A DNA stretch of 63,773 nucleotides from Betaproteobacteria bacterium RIFCSPLOWO2_12_FULL_68_20 (GTDB lineage: Bacteria > Pseudomonadota > Gammaproteobacteria > Burkholderiales > SG8-39), in the NCBI GenBank assembly GCA_001770655.1, contig MERQ01000089.1, forward strand, positions 1 to 63,773, read 5' to 3'. The notes beneath the pieces are model-generated. The model did not search any database. It had not been told where the DNA came from and saw nothing but the letters and a program-made list of their open reading frames with translations. Below, piece by piece: positions 28,845 through 39,075 of this stretch; the first letter of the stretch is position 1; each line of letters begins with the position of its first letter. The translations under genes and the position numbers were made by a program.

Positions 28845-30032
28845 TCAGGCGCTGCGCAGCCGCGAGGCGCCCGCCGGCTTGAGAAACAGCGCGAGCGGAA
28901 CGGCGAGCAGGATCGTGGCCCCCATCGTCCCGATGGCGAACGATACGCCGAAGCCGTCGCCGAGCAGCCCGTAGCCGAGCGGGGCGGCGATGCCGCACAC
29001 CGATCCGATCGTGTAGAAGATCCCGAATGCGCGCGGCAGGCGGTCCTGCTCGACGAATTCGCCCACCGTGCCGTAGAGGACGGTGGAGGTGCCCTGCAGC
29101 ACCACGCCGAGCAGCGGCAGGAGCGCGAACGTGGCCGGCGCGGGGAGTGCGAGCGCGCCGAGGATCCCCGCGGCGGTCGCGATCTCGGTGGCGACGATCA
29201 TGCGCACCACGCCGAGCCGCTCGGCGAGGTAGCCGCAGGCGAACTTTCCCGCCATGCCGCCGACGAACACCAGCGGCACCGCGGCTGCGGCCCAGCCCTG
29301 CGGCAGCCCGCGCTCGATCAGCAGGAAGGCGATGAAGGTGAGGAAAGCGGTGCGCGTGCTCGAATCGATGACCTCGATCAGGCAGATCGCCGCAAAACCC
29401 CGGCGATCGCGTATGCCCCAGCCCGCTCTTCTCCGCGCCGGCGCGGCTGCGGCGGATGGTTCCGCGGCGCGCGTATTGGCGATGAGCGCGAATACTGCCG
29501 CCGCCATCGCGAGAGCGGCGAGGCCGAACCCGAGCACCGTCGCCTGCCAGGCGATACCGGCCACCAGCAGCAGCGACAGCATCCCGCCGAAGGCGAATTT
29601 GCCCACGTCGCCGGCGAAGTTGTAGGTGCCCAGCGCCGTGCGCCGCCCCTCGGCCGGATAGGCATGCGAGATGATGGTGGAGCTGAGCGGGTGCTGCACC
29701 GCCGAGCCGACGCCCGCGAGGAACAGCGCGCCGAGGATCGCCCAGAACCCCGGCGCGGTGCCGAGCGCGAGGAATGCCGCAGCGGCGACGAGAGTCCCGA
29801 GCGCGAGCAGGTTGCGCTCGCCGAAGCGCTCGGCGACGAGGCCCGCGGGAATCTGGAAGGCGGCCATCGCGGTGCGGTGGGCGCCGCGAATCAGGCCGAC
29901 CTGCGCGAGCGACAGGCCGAAGCTCTGCGCGAACAGCGGCAGCAGCACGTAGGTGAGGTCGGAGAGACCGTCGTGCAGGGTGTGCGCCGCGCAGCAGGTG
30001 GCGAGCGTGCGCTTCTTTTTCGTGACGGCCAC
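28845..30032 (-). CDS. MFS exporter, fosmidomycin-resistance-like
   Basis: A 395-residue permease with about twelve hydrophobic segments. The start region reads TCCAAHTLHDGLSDLTYVLLP, a pattern seen in Fsr-type exporters; the loop 2-3 region is AERFGERN. The GTG at 30032 was taken as start because the frame upstream overlaps the opposing dpp promoter and lacks homology; a longer start at 30083 is possible. The substrate is unknown. It is co-transcribed with the haloacid dehalogenase gene. Confidence 0.85.
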   Translation of the reverse strand: MAVTKKKRTLATCCAAHTLHDGLSDLTYVLLPLFAQSFGLSLAQVGLIRGAHRTAMAAFQIPAGLVAERFGERNLLALGTLVAAAAFLALGTAPGFWAILGALFLAGVGSAVQHPLSSTIISHAYPAEGRRTALGTYNFAGDVGKFAFGGMLSLLLVAGIAWQATVLGFGLAALAMAAAVFALIANTRAAEPSAAAAPARRRAGWGIRDRRGFAAICLIEVIDSSTRTAFLTFIAFLLIERGLPQGWAAAAVPLVFVGGMAGKFACGYLAERLGVVRMIVATEIATAAGILGALALPAPATFALLPLLGVVLQGTSTVLYGTVGEFVEQDRLPRAFGIFYTIGSVCGIAAPLGYGLLGDGFGVSFAIGTMGATILLAVPLALFLKPAGASRLRSA

Positions 30033-30073
30033 GTGACAATCGTAACAGGGCCGCGTGCTAGACTGCCCGCGCC

Positions 30074-31063
30074 GTGGCGACACTGCTCGACGTCAGGGAT
30101 CTCAAGACCACGTTCCTCACTTCCTCGGGAGTGGTGCGCGCAGTGGACGGCGTGTCGTGGGACATCGAGGAGGGCGAGACCGTCGCGCTGGTCGGCGAAT
30201 CGGGCTGCGGCAAGTCGGTATCCGCGCTCAGCGTGATGCGGCTCGTGGACGAGCCCGCCGGCCGCATCGAGTCGGGCGAGATCGTCTACAAGGGCCGCGA
30301 CCTCCTGAAGCTCAGCGAGGAGCAGATGCGCCACGTCCGCGGCCGCGAGATCGGGATGATCTTCCAGGAGCCGATGACCTCGCTCAACCCGGTGCTCTCG
30401 ATCGGGCGCCAGCTCACCGAGGGGCTGGAGATCCACATGGGGATGAAGCCCCCCGAGGCACGTTCGCGCGCGGTCGAGATGCTCGCCATGGTCGGCATTC
30501 CCGACCCCGAGCGCCGCCTCGGCCAGTACCCGCACCACTTCAGCGGCGGCATGCGCCAGCGCATGATGATCGCCATGGCGCTCGCGTGCAATCCGTCGCT
30601 GATCCTCGCCGACGAGCCGACCACCGCGCTCGACGTCACCATCCAGGCGCAGATCCTCGAGCTGATGCGCGACCTCGCGCGGCGCCTGGGCGTCGCGATG
30701 CTGATCATCACGCACAACCTGGGAGTGGTGGCGCGCTACGCGGACCGCGTGAACGTGATGTACGCCGGGCGCATCATCGAGCAGGCGAGCGCGACCGAGC
30801 TGTACGCGAACCCGCGCCACCCCTACACGCTGGGGCTGCTGCGCTCGGTGCCGCGCCTGGACGAGCCGCGCCGCGCGCGGCTCGATCCGATCGAGGGCCA
30901 GCCGCCCGACCTGACGAGGCTGCCCGAGGGCTGCGCGTTCGCGCCGCGCTGCGCCTACCGCGTCGAGCGCTGCGGCGAGGTGCCCTCGCTCGTCGCGCTC
31001 GGCGCGGGCCACCGCTCGGCATGCTGGGAAGCCGAGCGCCTGGTGAAGGAGCTGGCGGCATGA
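30074..31063 (+). CDS. dppD: Dipeptide/oligopeptide ABC transporter ATPase DppD-like
   Basis: A 329-residue ABC ATPase with Walker A GESGCGKS (about residue 38), the signature [10 protein letters not shown] and Walker [14 protein letters not shown]. The C-terminal oligopeptide extension carries cysteines in [14 protein letters not shown], which in DppD/F proteins bind an Fe-S cluster or zinc. The GTG start at 30074 diverges from the MFS gene by 41 bp. Its stop overlaps the next ATPase gene by ATGA. It heads a five-gene transporter operon. Confidence 0.92.
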   Translation: MATLLDVRDLKTTFLTSSGVVRAVDGVSWDIEEGETVALVGESGCGKSVSALSVMRLVDEPAGRIESGEIVYKGRDLLKLSEEQMRHVRGREIGMIFQEPMTSLNPVLSIGRQLTEGLEIHMGMKPPEARSRAVEMLAMVGIPDPERRLGQYPHHFSGGMRQRMMIAMALACNPSLILADEPTTALDVTIQAQILELMRDLARRLGVAMLIITHNLGVVARYADRVNVMYAGRIIEQASATELYANPRHPYTLGLLRSVPRLDEPRRARLDPIEGQPPDLTRLPEGCAFAPRCAYRVERCGEVPSLVALGAGHRSACWEAERLVKELAA

Positions 31064-32034
31064 GCCAGGCGCTGCTCGAAGTCCAGGATCTGGTCAAGCA
31101 TTTCCCGGTCGGCGGCGGATTGCTGAAAGGCGCCGCCGGCGTGGTCCGCGCGGTCGAAGGGGTCACTTTCTCCATTCAACGCGGCGAGACGCTCGGGCTG
31201 GTGGGCGAATCCGGTTGCGGCAAGACCACCACCGGCCGCTGCGTGCTGCAGCTCGAGCAGCCGACCAGCGGGCGCATCGTCTTCGAGGGAGCCGAGCTGA
31301 CCGGACTTTCCCAGGACAAGCTCAGGACGGTGCGGCGCCACATGCAGGTGATCTTCCAGGATCCGTATTCGTCGCTCAATCCGCGCATGACTGTGGGCGA
31401 CATCCTCGCCGAGCCGATCAAGGTCCACCGCATCGTTTCCGACCCGGCCAAGCGCCAGGCGCGGGTGCGCGAGCTGCTCGAGCAGGTCGGGCTCCACGCG
31501 CAGCACGCGCGGCGCTACCCGCACCAACTCTCTGGCGGGCAGCGGCAGCGCGTGGGCGTCGCGCGGGCGCTGGCGATGCAGCCCTCGCTCATCGTCTGCG
31601 ACGAGCCCGTCTCGGCGCTCGACGTGTCGATCCAGGCGCAGATCATCAACCTGCTCGAGGAGCTGCAGGCGCGCTTCGGGCTCACTTATCTGTTCATCGC
31701 CCACGATCTCTCGGTGGTGCGCCACATTTCCGACCGGGTGGCGGTGATGTACCTCGGCAGGATCGTCGAGCTGGCCGACCGCCAGTCGCTTTACGACGAG
31801 GCGCTCCATCCCTATACGCGCGCGCTGCTCTCCGCGGTGCCCATCCCCGACCCGAAGCTCGAGGCGCGCCGCGAGCGCACGGTGCTGCGAGGGGAGGTGC
31901 CGAGCCCGCTCAACCCCCCGTCGGGGTGCGTATTCCATCCACGCTGCCCGATCGCGGTGGATCGCTGCAGTGCGGAAATTCCTGCCCTGAGGGAGATCAA
32001 GCCCGGACACTGGGCCGCCTGCCATCTCGCTTGA
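31060..32034 (+). CDS. dppF: Dipeptide/oligopeptide ABC transporter ATPase DppF-like
   Basis: A 324-residue ABC ATPase, second of the pair. Walker A is [13 protein letters not shown], the Q-loop is [16 protein letters not shown], the signature is [16 protein letters not shown] and Walker B is [13 protein letters not shown]. The C-terminal [15 protein letters not shown] is the DppF/OppF cysteine cluster. The ATG at 31060 overlaps the dppD-like stop, so translation is coupled. Confidence 0.93.
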   Translation: MSQALLEVQDLVKHFPVGGGLLKGAAGVVRAVEGVTFSIQRGETLGLVGESGCGKTTTGRCVLQLEQPTSGRIVFEGAELTGLSQDKLRTVRRHMQVIFQDPYSSLNPRMTVGDILAEPIKVHRIVSDPAKRQARVRELLEQVGLHAQHARRYPHQLSGGQRQRVGVARALAMQPSLIVCDEPVSALDVSIQAQIINLLEELQARFGLTYLFIAHDLSVVRHISDRVAVMYLGRIVELADRQSLYDEALHPYTRALLSAVPIPDPKLEARRERTVLRGEVPSPLNPPSGCVFHPRCPIAVDRCSAEIPALREIKPGHWAACHLA

Positions 32035-32094
32035 CTGGCGGCATTGACAGATCGCCGCAGTCCCACTTACAAGTAACGCTCCGAAAGCAGAAGA

Positions 32095-32109
32095 CCCCCG
32101 GTCCGGGGG
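32095..32109 (+). other. GC hairpin upstream of the dpp binding-protein gene
   Basis: CCCCCGGTCCGGGGG forms a tight stem (CCCCCG with CGGGGG) with a 3-base loop. There is no U-tract, so this is not a standard terminator; it may protect the 5' end of the downstream mRNA or mark a processing site in the 108-bp gap between the ATPase and binding-protein genes. The neighbouring bases AAGACCCCCGGT also occur at the engB-hemB hairpin. Confidence 0.45.
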
Positions 32110-32142
32110 CGGTTGGCGAATTCATCGAGGAGGAGGTGTGGC

Positions 32143-33732
32143 ATGAAACGACTCGCGCGTCTGCTGGCCATCGCGGCCGGCGCATTGCTCGCATTCACGG
32201 TGCAGGCGCAGGCTCCCCGCTCCGGCGGCGAGCTGGTGTTCCCGGTTCCCTCGGAGCCGCCTTCCTACGACGGGCACCGCGAGGAAACGTTCGGGCTGAT
32301 CCATCCGTTCGCGCCCTTCTATAACACCCTGCTGCGCGTGGACCCGTTCGACAAGGGCGGCACCAAGCCGGCACCGTCGCTCGCCGAAAGCTGGACGGTC
32401 TCGCAGGACGGCAAGACCTACACCTTCAAGCTGCGCCAGGGGGTCAAGTTCCACGACGGCTCCGAGATGACCTCGAAGGACGTCAAGGCCTCCTACGACA
32501 AGATCATCTTCCCGCCGGCGGGCGTAGGCTCGACCCGCAAGGGCCAGTACGCGGTGGTGGAGAAAGTCGAGGCGCCGGACCCCGCAACCGTGGTGTTTCG
32601 CCTGAAGCAGACTTCGGGCTCGTTCATCGCGTCGCTGCTCTCGCCCTACAACTTCATCTACAAGGCCGACATCCTCGCCAAGGACATGAATTGGTACGAG
32701 AAGAACATCATGGGCACGGGGCCCTTCACCTTCGTCGAGCACGTCAAGGGCTCGCACGTGCTGGGCAAGAAGAACCCGAACTACTGGGACAAGGGCAAGC
32801 CCTATCTCGACGGCTTCCGCGCGGTGTTCATGCGCGAGTCGGCGGCGCAGGTGGCGGCGATCCGCGGCGAGCGCGCGCAGATCCAGTTCCGCGGCTTCAC
32901 GCCCAAGGACCGCGACAACCTGAAGGCCGCGCTCGGCGACAAGATCACCGTGCAGGAGTCGCCCTGGGACTGCATCCTGCTGGTCACCATCAACCACGAC
33001 AAGAAACCCTTCGACGACAAGCGCGTGCGCAGGGCGCTCACGCTCGCGCTCGACCGCCACGAAGGCTCGAAGGCGCTCTCCCAGATCGCGATCGTCAAGG
33101 CCGTGGCCGGGGTGCAGGTGCCCGGCACGCCGTTTGCGACGCCGCCCGCGGAGCTGAACAAGCTCGCCGGCTACTGGACCGACGCGGAGAAGTCGCGCGC
33201 CGAAGCAAAGCGCCTGCTCAAGGAGGCGGGCGTTGCAGACGGCTTCTCGTTCACCTTCAAGAACCGCGGCATCCCGATGCCGTATGAGCCGCTCGGAGTG
33301 TGGATGATCGACCAGTGGCGCAGGGTCGGCCTGAACGTCAGGCAGGAGGTGATCGAGCCCGCGGGCTATTTCGGCGTCATCCGCAAGGGCGACTACGAAG
33401 TGGCGATGGACTTCCAATGCGGCTACATCGTCGAGCCGGACCTGGACATGTACAAGTTCCTGTCCGTCGACCGCAACCCGGCGAACTACGGCCGCTACAA
33501 GGACCCGGTTCTCGACGACCTGTACGACAAGCAGAGCCGCGCCACCAGCGTTGAGGAGCGCAAGCAGCTCATCCGCACCTTCGAGAAGCGCCTGCTCGAG
33601 GAGGAAGCCCACTACCTGATGACGCTGCAGTGGAACCGGATCGTTCCGCACTCGTCGAAAGTGCGCGGCTGGACGATCACGCCGAGCCACTACCTCAACA
33701 ACACGCTGGACACGGTCTGGCTCGCCCAGTAA
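32143..33732 (+). CDS. dppA: Peptide/solute ABC transporter substrate-binding protein
   Basis: A 529-residue family 5 periplasmic binding protein with a signal peptide (about 1-23, ending VQAQA). APSLAESWTVSQDGKTYTFKLRQ-type signature residues begin near 75, followed by GVKFHDGSEMTSKDVKASYD; KRVRRALTLALDR lies near 290. The ATG at 32143 follows a strong AGGAGGAGG ribosome site; an upstream in-frame ATG at 32113 would spoil the signal peptide. The ligand may be a peptide, nickel-type complex or other solute; the family name alone does not decide it. Confidence 0.9.
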   Translation: MKRLARLLAIAAGALLAFTVQAQAPRSGGELVFPVPSEPPSYDGHREETFGLIHPFAPFYNTLLRVDPFDKGGTKPAPSLAESWTVSQDGKTYTFKLRQGVKFHDGSEMTSKDVKASYDKIIFPPAGVGSTRKGQYAVVEKVEAPDPATVVFRLKQTSGSFIASLLSPYNFIYKADILAKDMNWYEKNIMGTGPFTFVEHVKGSHVLGKKNPNYWDKGKPYLDGFRAVFMRESAAQVAAIRGERAQIQFRGFTPKDRDNLKAALGDKITVQESPWDCILLVTINHDKKPFDDKRVRRALTLALDRHEGSKALSQIAIVKAVAGVQVPGTPFATPPAELNKLAGYWTDAEKSRAEAKRLLKEAGVADGFSFTFKNRGIPMPYEPLGVWMIDQWRRVGLNVRQEVIEPAGYFGVIRKGDYEVAMDFQCGYIVEPDLDMYKFLSVDRNPANYGRYKDPVLDDLYDKQSRATSVEERKQLIRTFEKRLLEEEAHYLMTLQWNRIVPHSSKVRGWTITPSHYLNNTLDTVWLAQ

Positions 33733-33745
33733 GGCCGGCGGCGCG

Positions 33746-33773
33746 CGGGGGCGCGTAGAGGAGCGCGCTCCCG
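33746..33773 (+). other. Intercistronic hairpin after the dpp binding-protein gene
   Basis: CGGGGGCGCG (33746-33755) pairs with CGCGCTCCCG (33764-33773) with one G-T wobble and an 8-base loop. It sits between the binding-protein stop and the first permease start and has no strong U-run. Hairpins of this kind after binding-protein genes stabilise upstream mRNA or limit read-through, raising the binding protein over the permeases. Confidence 0.5.
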
Positions 33774-33788
33774 GACTCCGTTTCTGCC

Positions 33789-34745
33789 ATGGCGTACTAC
33801 ATCCTCAAGCGGCTGCTGGCGATGATCCCGACCCTGCTCGGGGTCGCGGTGCTGATCTTCGTTCTGCTGCGCATCGTTCCGGGCGACGTGGTCGAGGCCC
33901 GCTACCTGGGCCAGGGAAGCCAGTTCCAGTCGCAGGAGCTGATGGACCTGGAGCGCAAGAAGCTCGGCCTCGACCAGCCGCTGTGGACGCAGTTCACCAC
34001 CTGGATGGCGGGGCTCGCGCGCCTGGATTTCGGCCTTTCGATGTGGACCGGCTCGCCGATCACCGAGGAGATCAAGCTGCGCTTCGCCTTATCGCTGCAG
34101 CTCGCCATCATGGCGAGCATCTTCGCGCAGCTGCTGGCCATTCCGCTGGGTATTCTGGCTGCCTTGAAGCAGGACACGTGGGTGGACTACGCGGTGCGCG
34201 TGTTCTCGATCGCGGGCCTTGCCATGCCCTCGTTCTGGCTCGGCATCCTGATGATCCTGACGATGCTCATCGTCTTCAAGTGGGTGCCGCCGATGGTGTT
34301 CACGCCGCTGTGGGTGAACCCGTGGGAGAACCTGGCGCAGCTCATCTGGCCGGCGCTCGCCGTCGGCTACCGCTATTCGGCCGTGGGCACGCGCATGATG
34401 CGCTCGGCGATGCTCGAGGTGCTGCGCGAGGACTACATCCGCACCGCGCGCGCCAAGGGCCTGTGGCTGAAGCTGATCCTCGCGCGCCACGCGCTGAAGA
34501 ACGCGATCCTGCCGGTGCTCACGGTCATGAGCCTGGAGTTCGCTTTCCTGCTCGGCGGCCTGGTGGTGACCGAGCAGGTGTTCAACCTGAACGGGCTCGG
34601 GATGCTGTTCGTCGAGGCGATCGCGCGCCGCGACTACACGCTCACGCAGGCGCTGGTGATGCTCGTCGCCACCTTTTTCCTGATCGTCAACTTCGTGGTC
34701 GATATCGCCTACGCCTGGCTCGACCCGCGCATCCGCTATCGCTAG
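33789..34745 (+). CDS. dppB: ABC transporter permease DppB-like
   Basis: A 318-residue permease with about six membrane helices. It starts MAYYILKRLLAMIPTLLGVA as DppB proteins do, and has the EAA-type coupling loop YIRTARAKGLWLKLILARHALKNAILP-like pattern near residue 216. The C-terminal LDPRIRYR is typical. It forms the membrane channel with the following DppC-like protein, 2 bp downstream. Confidence 0.93.
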   Translation: MAYYILKRLLAMIPTLLGVAVLIFVLLRIVPGDVVEARYLGQGSQFQSQELMDLERKKLGLDQPLWTQFTTWMAGLARLDFGLSMWTGSPITEEIKLRFALSLQLAIMASIFAQLLAIPLGILAALKQDTWVDYAVRVFSIAGLAMPSFWLGILMILTMLIVFKWVPPMVFTPLWVNPWENLAQLIWPALAVGYRYSAVGTRMMRSAMLEVLREDYIRTARAKGLWLKLILARHALKNAILPVLTVMSLEFAFLLGGLVVTEQVFNLNGLGMLFVEAIARRDYTLTQALVMLVATFFLIVNFVVDIAYAWLDPRIRYR

Positions 34746-34747
34746 CG

Positions 34748-35647
34748 ATGGCCGTCACGCCGCAAACCGTGGAAGAGCTGACCCGGGCCGAGCCGCGGCG
34801 CGCAGGCTGGATCGGCGCCGTGCTGGATTTCATCCGCCAGCGTCCGCTCGGGGCGATCGGCGGCGGCATCATCCTCGTGATGGTGGCAGTGGCCGCGACC
34901 GCCGGTCTGCTCGCGCCTTACAACCCGCTCGAAAACGACTACGCCGCGATGCTCTCGGCCCCCAACCGGGACCACTGGCTGGGCACCGACGCTCACGGCC
35001 GCGACGTGCTGACGCGCATCCTCTACGGCTCGCGCACCGCGCTCATGGTCGGCCTGGGCGCCTCGCTCATCGGCGCCGTGTTCGGCGCGCTGATCGGCGT
35101 CGGGAGCGCCTATTTCGGCGGCCGGGTGGACCTGGTCGTGCAGCGCATCATGGATGTGTTTTTCGCTTTTCCGGTGATCATCCTCGCGCTTGCGGTGGTG
35201 GCGATCCTCGGCACCGGCGTCGGCAACGTGATCCTCGCCATCGCCACGCCGATGGTGCCGCGCTGCGCGCGCGTGGTGCGCTCGAGCGCGCTCGCGGTGC
35301 GCGAAATGCCGTACGTGGACGCGGCGCGCGCCGCGGGCTTCGGCCACCGGCGCATCATCCTGCGCCACATGCTGCCCAACGTCATGGCGCCGCTGCTCAT
35401 CATGGCCACCGCGTTCCTCGGCGAGGCGATCCTGCTCGAGTCCTCGCTCTCCTTCCTCGGCCTGGGCGTGCAGGAGCCGACCGCGGCCTGGGGCCTGATG
35501 CTGCGCGGCGCGGCGGTGGAATTCGCCGAGAGCGCGCCGTGGATGGCGATCTTCCCGGGGCTCGCGATCAGCCTCGCGGTGTTCGGCTTCAACCTGCTCG
35601 GCGACTCGCTGCGCGACGCGCTCGATCCGCGGCTGCGCACGCAGTAG
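34748..35647 (+). CDS. dppC: ABC transporter permease DppC-like
   Basis: A 299-residue permease with the DppC N-terminal pattern (RQRPLGAIGGGIILVMV, then LGTDAHGRDVLTRILYGSR) and the coupling loop YVDAARAAGFGHRRIILRHM near residue 195. The C-terminus reads GDSLRDALDPRLR. The ATG at 34748 lies 2 bp after the dppB-like stop. It completes the transporter operon; the large regulator gene starts 20 bp further on in the same direction and may be read from the same transcript. Confidence 0.93.
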   Translation: MAVTPQTVEELTRAEPRRAGWIGAVLDFIRQRPLGAIGGGIILVMVAVAATAGLLAPYNPLENDYAAMLSAPNRDHWLGTDAHGRDVLTRILYGSRTALMVGLGASLIGAVFGALIGVGSAYFGGRVDLVVQRIMDVFFAFPVIILALAVVAILGTGVGNVILAIATPMVPRCARVVRSSALAVREMPYVDAARAAGFGHRRIILRHMLPNVMAPLLIMATAFLGEAILLESSLSFLGLGVQEPTAAWGLMLRGAAVEFAESAPWMAIFPGLAISLAVFGFNLLGDSLRDALDPRLRTQ

Positions 35648-35667
35648 CCGCGCGGCGCAATCGGCCG

Positions 35668-38600
35668 GTGGAAATCTTCCTGCTCGGCCGATTCCAGATC
35701 CTCGTTGCAGGGACGAGGCTCGGCGACGAGGACGTCCCGGGGCGCAAGGCGGCGGCGCTGCTCAAGCTCCTCGCGCTCGCTCCCGATCACCAGCTCGCGC
35801 GCGACATGGCGGTGGAGCTGCTGTGGCCGGAGCTCGGCGCAGGCGGCACTGCGCAGCTGTACAAGGCGTTGCACCAGCTGCGCAAAGTGCTCGGCTCGTG
35901 CGCAAGCGGGTCAGAAGCCGGCAGATGGCTCGCGGCAACCAGGAATCTCATCAAGCTCGCGCCGCCCGACGGCTTGGCAACCGACATTGCAGCGTTCGAA
36001 CGAGCCGCGCGCGAGGCGCTCGGTTCCAGGCGGCTGGAAGCGCTCGAGGCGGCTGCGGGCCGCTACACGGGCGACCTGCTGCCGATGGATCTGCACGCGC
36101 CCTGGGCGGATGCGCCGCGCAACGAGCTGCGGCAGCTCTACATCGACGTGCTGCTCGCGCTGGCCGAGGGGTACCAGCGGCGCGGCGATCTGGCCGCCGC
36201 GGCCCAGACCTGGCGCACGGCGCTGGAAAAGGACGCGACGCTGGAGACCGCTCACCGCGGCCTGATGGAGGTCTTCGCGCGCCAGGGGCAGCGCGACCGG
36301 GCGCTCAAGCAGTACGGCGTCTGCCTCGACGCGCTAGCCGACGAGCTGGGGGTCGCGCCGTCGCAGGAAACGCGGGCGCTGTACGACCGGATCGAGCGAC
36401 AGGTATCGGGGACCGAGGGCGCCGCCGCACCCGCACCGCTGCAAGCGCCGGTGCAGATGCCGCCGCTGGTAAACCGCGTGTCCGAGTGCCAGGTGCTCGA
36501 CGAGTGCCTCGAGCGGCTCGCCGCCGGACGGGGCGGCGTCCTCCTCATCGAAGGGCCGGGCGGCATCGGCAAATCGCGCATGGTGCGCGAGCTCACCGCG
36601 CGGGCGAGGCAGCGCGGCTTTCACGCCCTTGTCGGCTCCGCCTACGAAATGGAAGCGGCGATCGCCTACGGCCCGTTCATCGACATCCTGCAGGCTGCGC
36701 TGCGCGCCAGCCCCGCGGGCGAGGAACTGATACCGGCCGAAATCGCCGGCGCCGTGATCGGCCGCGCGCCGGGCGCGCCGTCCGTGCCCAACTCGGACCC
36801 GCGCGCCGCGCAAACCTACTTGTTCGCCGCGATCGCGGAGTTCCTGCGCCGCCGCGCAGCCGCGGCGCCGCTCGTGGTGGTGCTGGAAAATCTCCACGCG
36901 GCCGACCAGGGCTCGCGCGAGCTGTTCCACTATCTCGCGCGGCGCACGCACGAGACGCCCGTTCTGCTCGCCGCCACGCGGCGCGACGAGGGTGCCGCTC
37001 CGGACAGGCTCCTGCGCGGCATCGCCGAAGCACTGCCGGCCAGCGTGCTTTCGCTCGCGCCCTTGAGCGAAGCCGACCACCACGAGCTGCTGCGGCAGCA
37101 ATGCGGCGACCCGTCGCTGGCGCGCGAGCGCAGCGAGCAGATCTTCCGGCTTTCCGAGGGCAACCCGCTGTACGCGCTGGAGCTGCACGGATCGCGCGGC
37201 CGGCATTCGACCGCGACGATCCCGCTCTCGCTGCGCACGCGCGTCCTGGAGCAGCTGGAGGCGCTTTCGCCGGGTGCGCGCAGGCTCCTGACCATCGCCG
37301 CCGTCGCCGGCGAGGACATCGCGTATCCGTTGCTGGAGGCGCTCTGGTCGGTCGCCGAAGAGCCGAAGGAGGGTGGTGGCCGCCTGCTCGATGTGCTCGA
37401 CGAGCTGATCGGCGCGCAATTGCTGCATGAGCACGGGGTGCACTACCGCTTTCGCCACGCCCTGCATCGCAGCTGCGTGTATGAGTCGGCTTCGGAAGCG
37501 AGGCGCCGGGCGCTTCACGCGCAGGTCGCGCGCAGCCTGCTCGAGCTGGGCGAGCGCGACGGCGAGCTGCCCGTCGAGCGCGTGGCCTTCCATTACCGGA
37601 TGGCGGGCGACGCAAGGCAGGCCGCGCACTTCCTGACCCTCGCCGGCCAGCGGGCGGCCTCGGTGTACGCGCACGACGATGCGCTGGCGAGCTACCGCGA
37701 CGCGCTGGCGATGCTCGAGCCCGCCCGCGACGCCATGGTCAAGCGCATCTGCGCCAACCTGCACACCTTGATCGGCGACACCAATCGCGCCGCCGGCTAC
37801 CTGGGCGAGAGCTTCGCGGCCTACGAGCGCGCGGCTGCGCTGCTCGAGGGTCTGCCGGTCAACGAGGCCGAGCTGACCGAGCTCAACCGCAAGATCGCGC
37901 TCGCCGCCATCTTCGCGGCCGACATGCAGAAGGCGGGCCGGCACCTGGCGCAGGCGTGGCGCCATGCGCCCGAGGATGCGCGCGTGCACGCGCGGCTGCA
38001 CGTGCTGCGCGCGCTCTATCTCTGGCATTTCAACCGCCTCGAGGAGGCGGCGCAGTACGCGCACCGCGCGCTCGAGCTCGCGCAATCGGCAGGCGCCGAG
38101 GTGGAGTCGGCCCAGGCCTGCGAGATCCTCGCCATGACCTATCTGCCGCTGGGACGCTGGCAGGAGGGGCTGCGCTACGAGAAGCAGCGCCTGCGGCACG
38201 GGCGCTGGTCACCGGAGCTGGTGGTGGCGACCGACGCCCACCTGTGCCTGTGGGAGTACCACGTGCGCGACGACCGCATGCTCGAGCAGGCGTCCGCGTT
38301 CATGCGCGAGGTGGCCGCAGAGGCAGATCGCCTCGGCGACAAGCGTTGCGTGGCCATCTGCCAATACGCGCTGGGGACGATTCACCTGTGGCAGGGAGAC
38401 GCTGCGAGCGCCCTGTCAGAACTGGACGAAAGCCTCGCCCTGCACGAGCGGGTCGGCTCGGCGGCGGGAATGGCCTACACGCTCGCGCGGCGCGCGGTCC
38501 TGCACACGCTCGCCGGCGCGATCGACCTGGGATGGCGCTCGGTCGAGGAGGGCGTCGAACAGGCCGAGCGCGCATCCATCCGCGACCACTGCCTGCAGCG

Positions 38601-39000
38601 CCTGTACGGCGTGGGGATCTGGAACCGCATACAGGCGAAGGACAGCGCGCGGGTCGCCGAGCTGGTCGCGAAGAGCGAGTCGCTTCTCGCCGCGGGCGCA
38701 TGCCCGTGGTGCGGGGTCGAGCTGTACCCCTGGCTCGCGCTTCATTACCTCGAGCAAGGCGATGTGGCGCGAGCCGCGCAGTGCGCCGAGCGCCTGGAGG
38801 GCCTCGCCGCCAAGACCGGCAATCCGGTCGGTGAAACCATTGCCGCGATCGTGCGCTGCGGCGCAGCACGCGCCCAGGGCGACCTGCCCCGCTATCGCGA
38901 TGCACGCCGGCAGGCGACGGGACTCATGCAGGGCGGGGCGCTGAAAGGATCCGCCTCGCCCATGACGTATCTTTTCGAGCGCATGGCCGCCGCGCCCTGA
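35668..39000 (+). CDS. AfsR/SARP-like regulator: winged helix, BTAD, ATPase and TPR-like domains
   Basis: An 1110-residue regulator. Residues about 1-95 are an OmpR-type winged helix (GRKAAALLKLLALAPDHQL, VELLWPE). Residues about 95-245 are the BTAD domain, ending ELGVAPSQETRALYDRI. A P-loop ATPase follows, with Walker A GPGGIGKS (about 296) and Walker B VVVLENLHAAD. From about 640 to the end come alanine-rich TPR-like helices. This is the layout of Streptomyces AfsR, unusual outside actinobacteria. No C-terminal helix-turn-helix is seen, so DNA binding is expected at the N-terminus. The start is a GTG at 35668. SARP operators are direct repeats with 11-bp spacing, and two such arrays lie immediately downstream. 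Confidence 0.88.
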   Translation: MEIFLLGRFQILVAGTRLGDEDVPGRKAAALLKLLALAPDHQLARDMAVELLWPELGAGGTAQLYKALHQLRKVLGSCASGSEAGRWLAATRNLIKLAPPDGLATDIAAFERAAREALGSRRLEALEAAAGRYTGDLLPMDLHAPWADAPRNELRQLYIDVLLALAEGYQRRGDLAAAAQTWRTALEKDATLETAHRGLMEVFARQGQRDRALKQYGVCLDALADELGVAPSQETRALYDRIERQVSGTEGAAAPAPLQAPVQMPPLVNRVSECQVLDECLERLAAGRGGVLLIEGPGGIGKSRMVRELTARARQRGFHALVGSAYEMEAAIAYGPFIDILQAALRASPAGEELIPAEIAGAVIGRAPGAPSVPNSDPRAAQTYLFAAIAEFLRRRAAAAPLVVVLENLHAADQGSRELFHYLARRTHETPVLLAATRRDEGAAPDRLLRGIAEALPASVLSLAPLSEADHHELLRQQCGDPSLARERSEQIFRLSEGNPLYALELHGSRGRHSTATIPLSLRTRVLEQLEALSPGARRLLTIAAVAGEDIAYPLLEALWSVAEEPKEGGGRLLDVLDELIGAQLLHEHGVHYRFRHALHRSCVYESASEARRRALHAQVARSLLELGERDGELPVERVAFHYRMAGDARQAAHFLTLAGQRAASVYAHDDALASYRDALAMLEPARDAMVKRICANLHTLIGDTNRAAGYLGESFAAYERAAALLEGLPVNEAELTELNRKIALAAIFAADMQKAGRHLAQAWRHAPEDARVHARLHVLRALYLWHFNRLEEAAQYAHRALELAQSAGAEVESAQACEILAMTYLPLGRWQEGLRYEKQRLRHGRWSPELVVATDAHLCLWEYHVRDDRMLEQASAFMREVAAEADRLGDKRCVAICQYALGTIHLWQGDAASALSELDESLALHERVGSAAGMAYTLARRAVLHTLAGAIDLGWRSVEEGVEQAERASIRDHCLQRLYGVGIWNRIQAKDSARVAELVAKSESLLAAGACPWCGVELYPWLALHYLEQGDVARAAQCAERLEGLAAKTGNPVGETIAAIVRCGAARAQGDLPRYRDARRQATGLMQGGALKGSASPMTYLFERMAAAP

Positions 39001-39075
39001 GCGGAAGATTTCCGGAAGAAGACCGGAAGGGCCGGTCGCTACCGTGGCACACCTCAACCGACAAGGAGGTGCATC
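39001..39075 (+). promoter_or_regulatory. Promoter/operator 1: three CGGAAG repeats at 11-bp spacing
   Basis: CGGAAG occurs at 39002-39007, 39013-39018 and 39024-39029, an exact 11-bp period that places all three on one face of the helix. A -10-like TACCGT starts at 39040, ten bases after the last repeat, so the repeats cover the -35 region as in SARP-activated promoters. An AAGGAGG ribosome site follows at 39063-39069. The 47-bp block is almost identical to the one at 40548-40594. It starts directly after the regulator's stop codon. Confidence 0.7.
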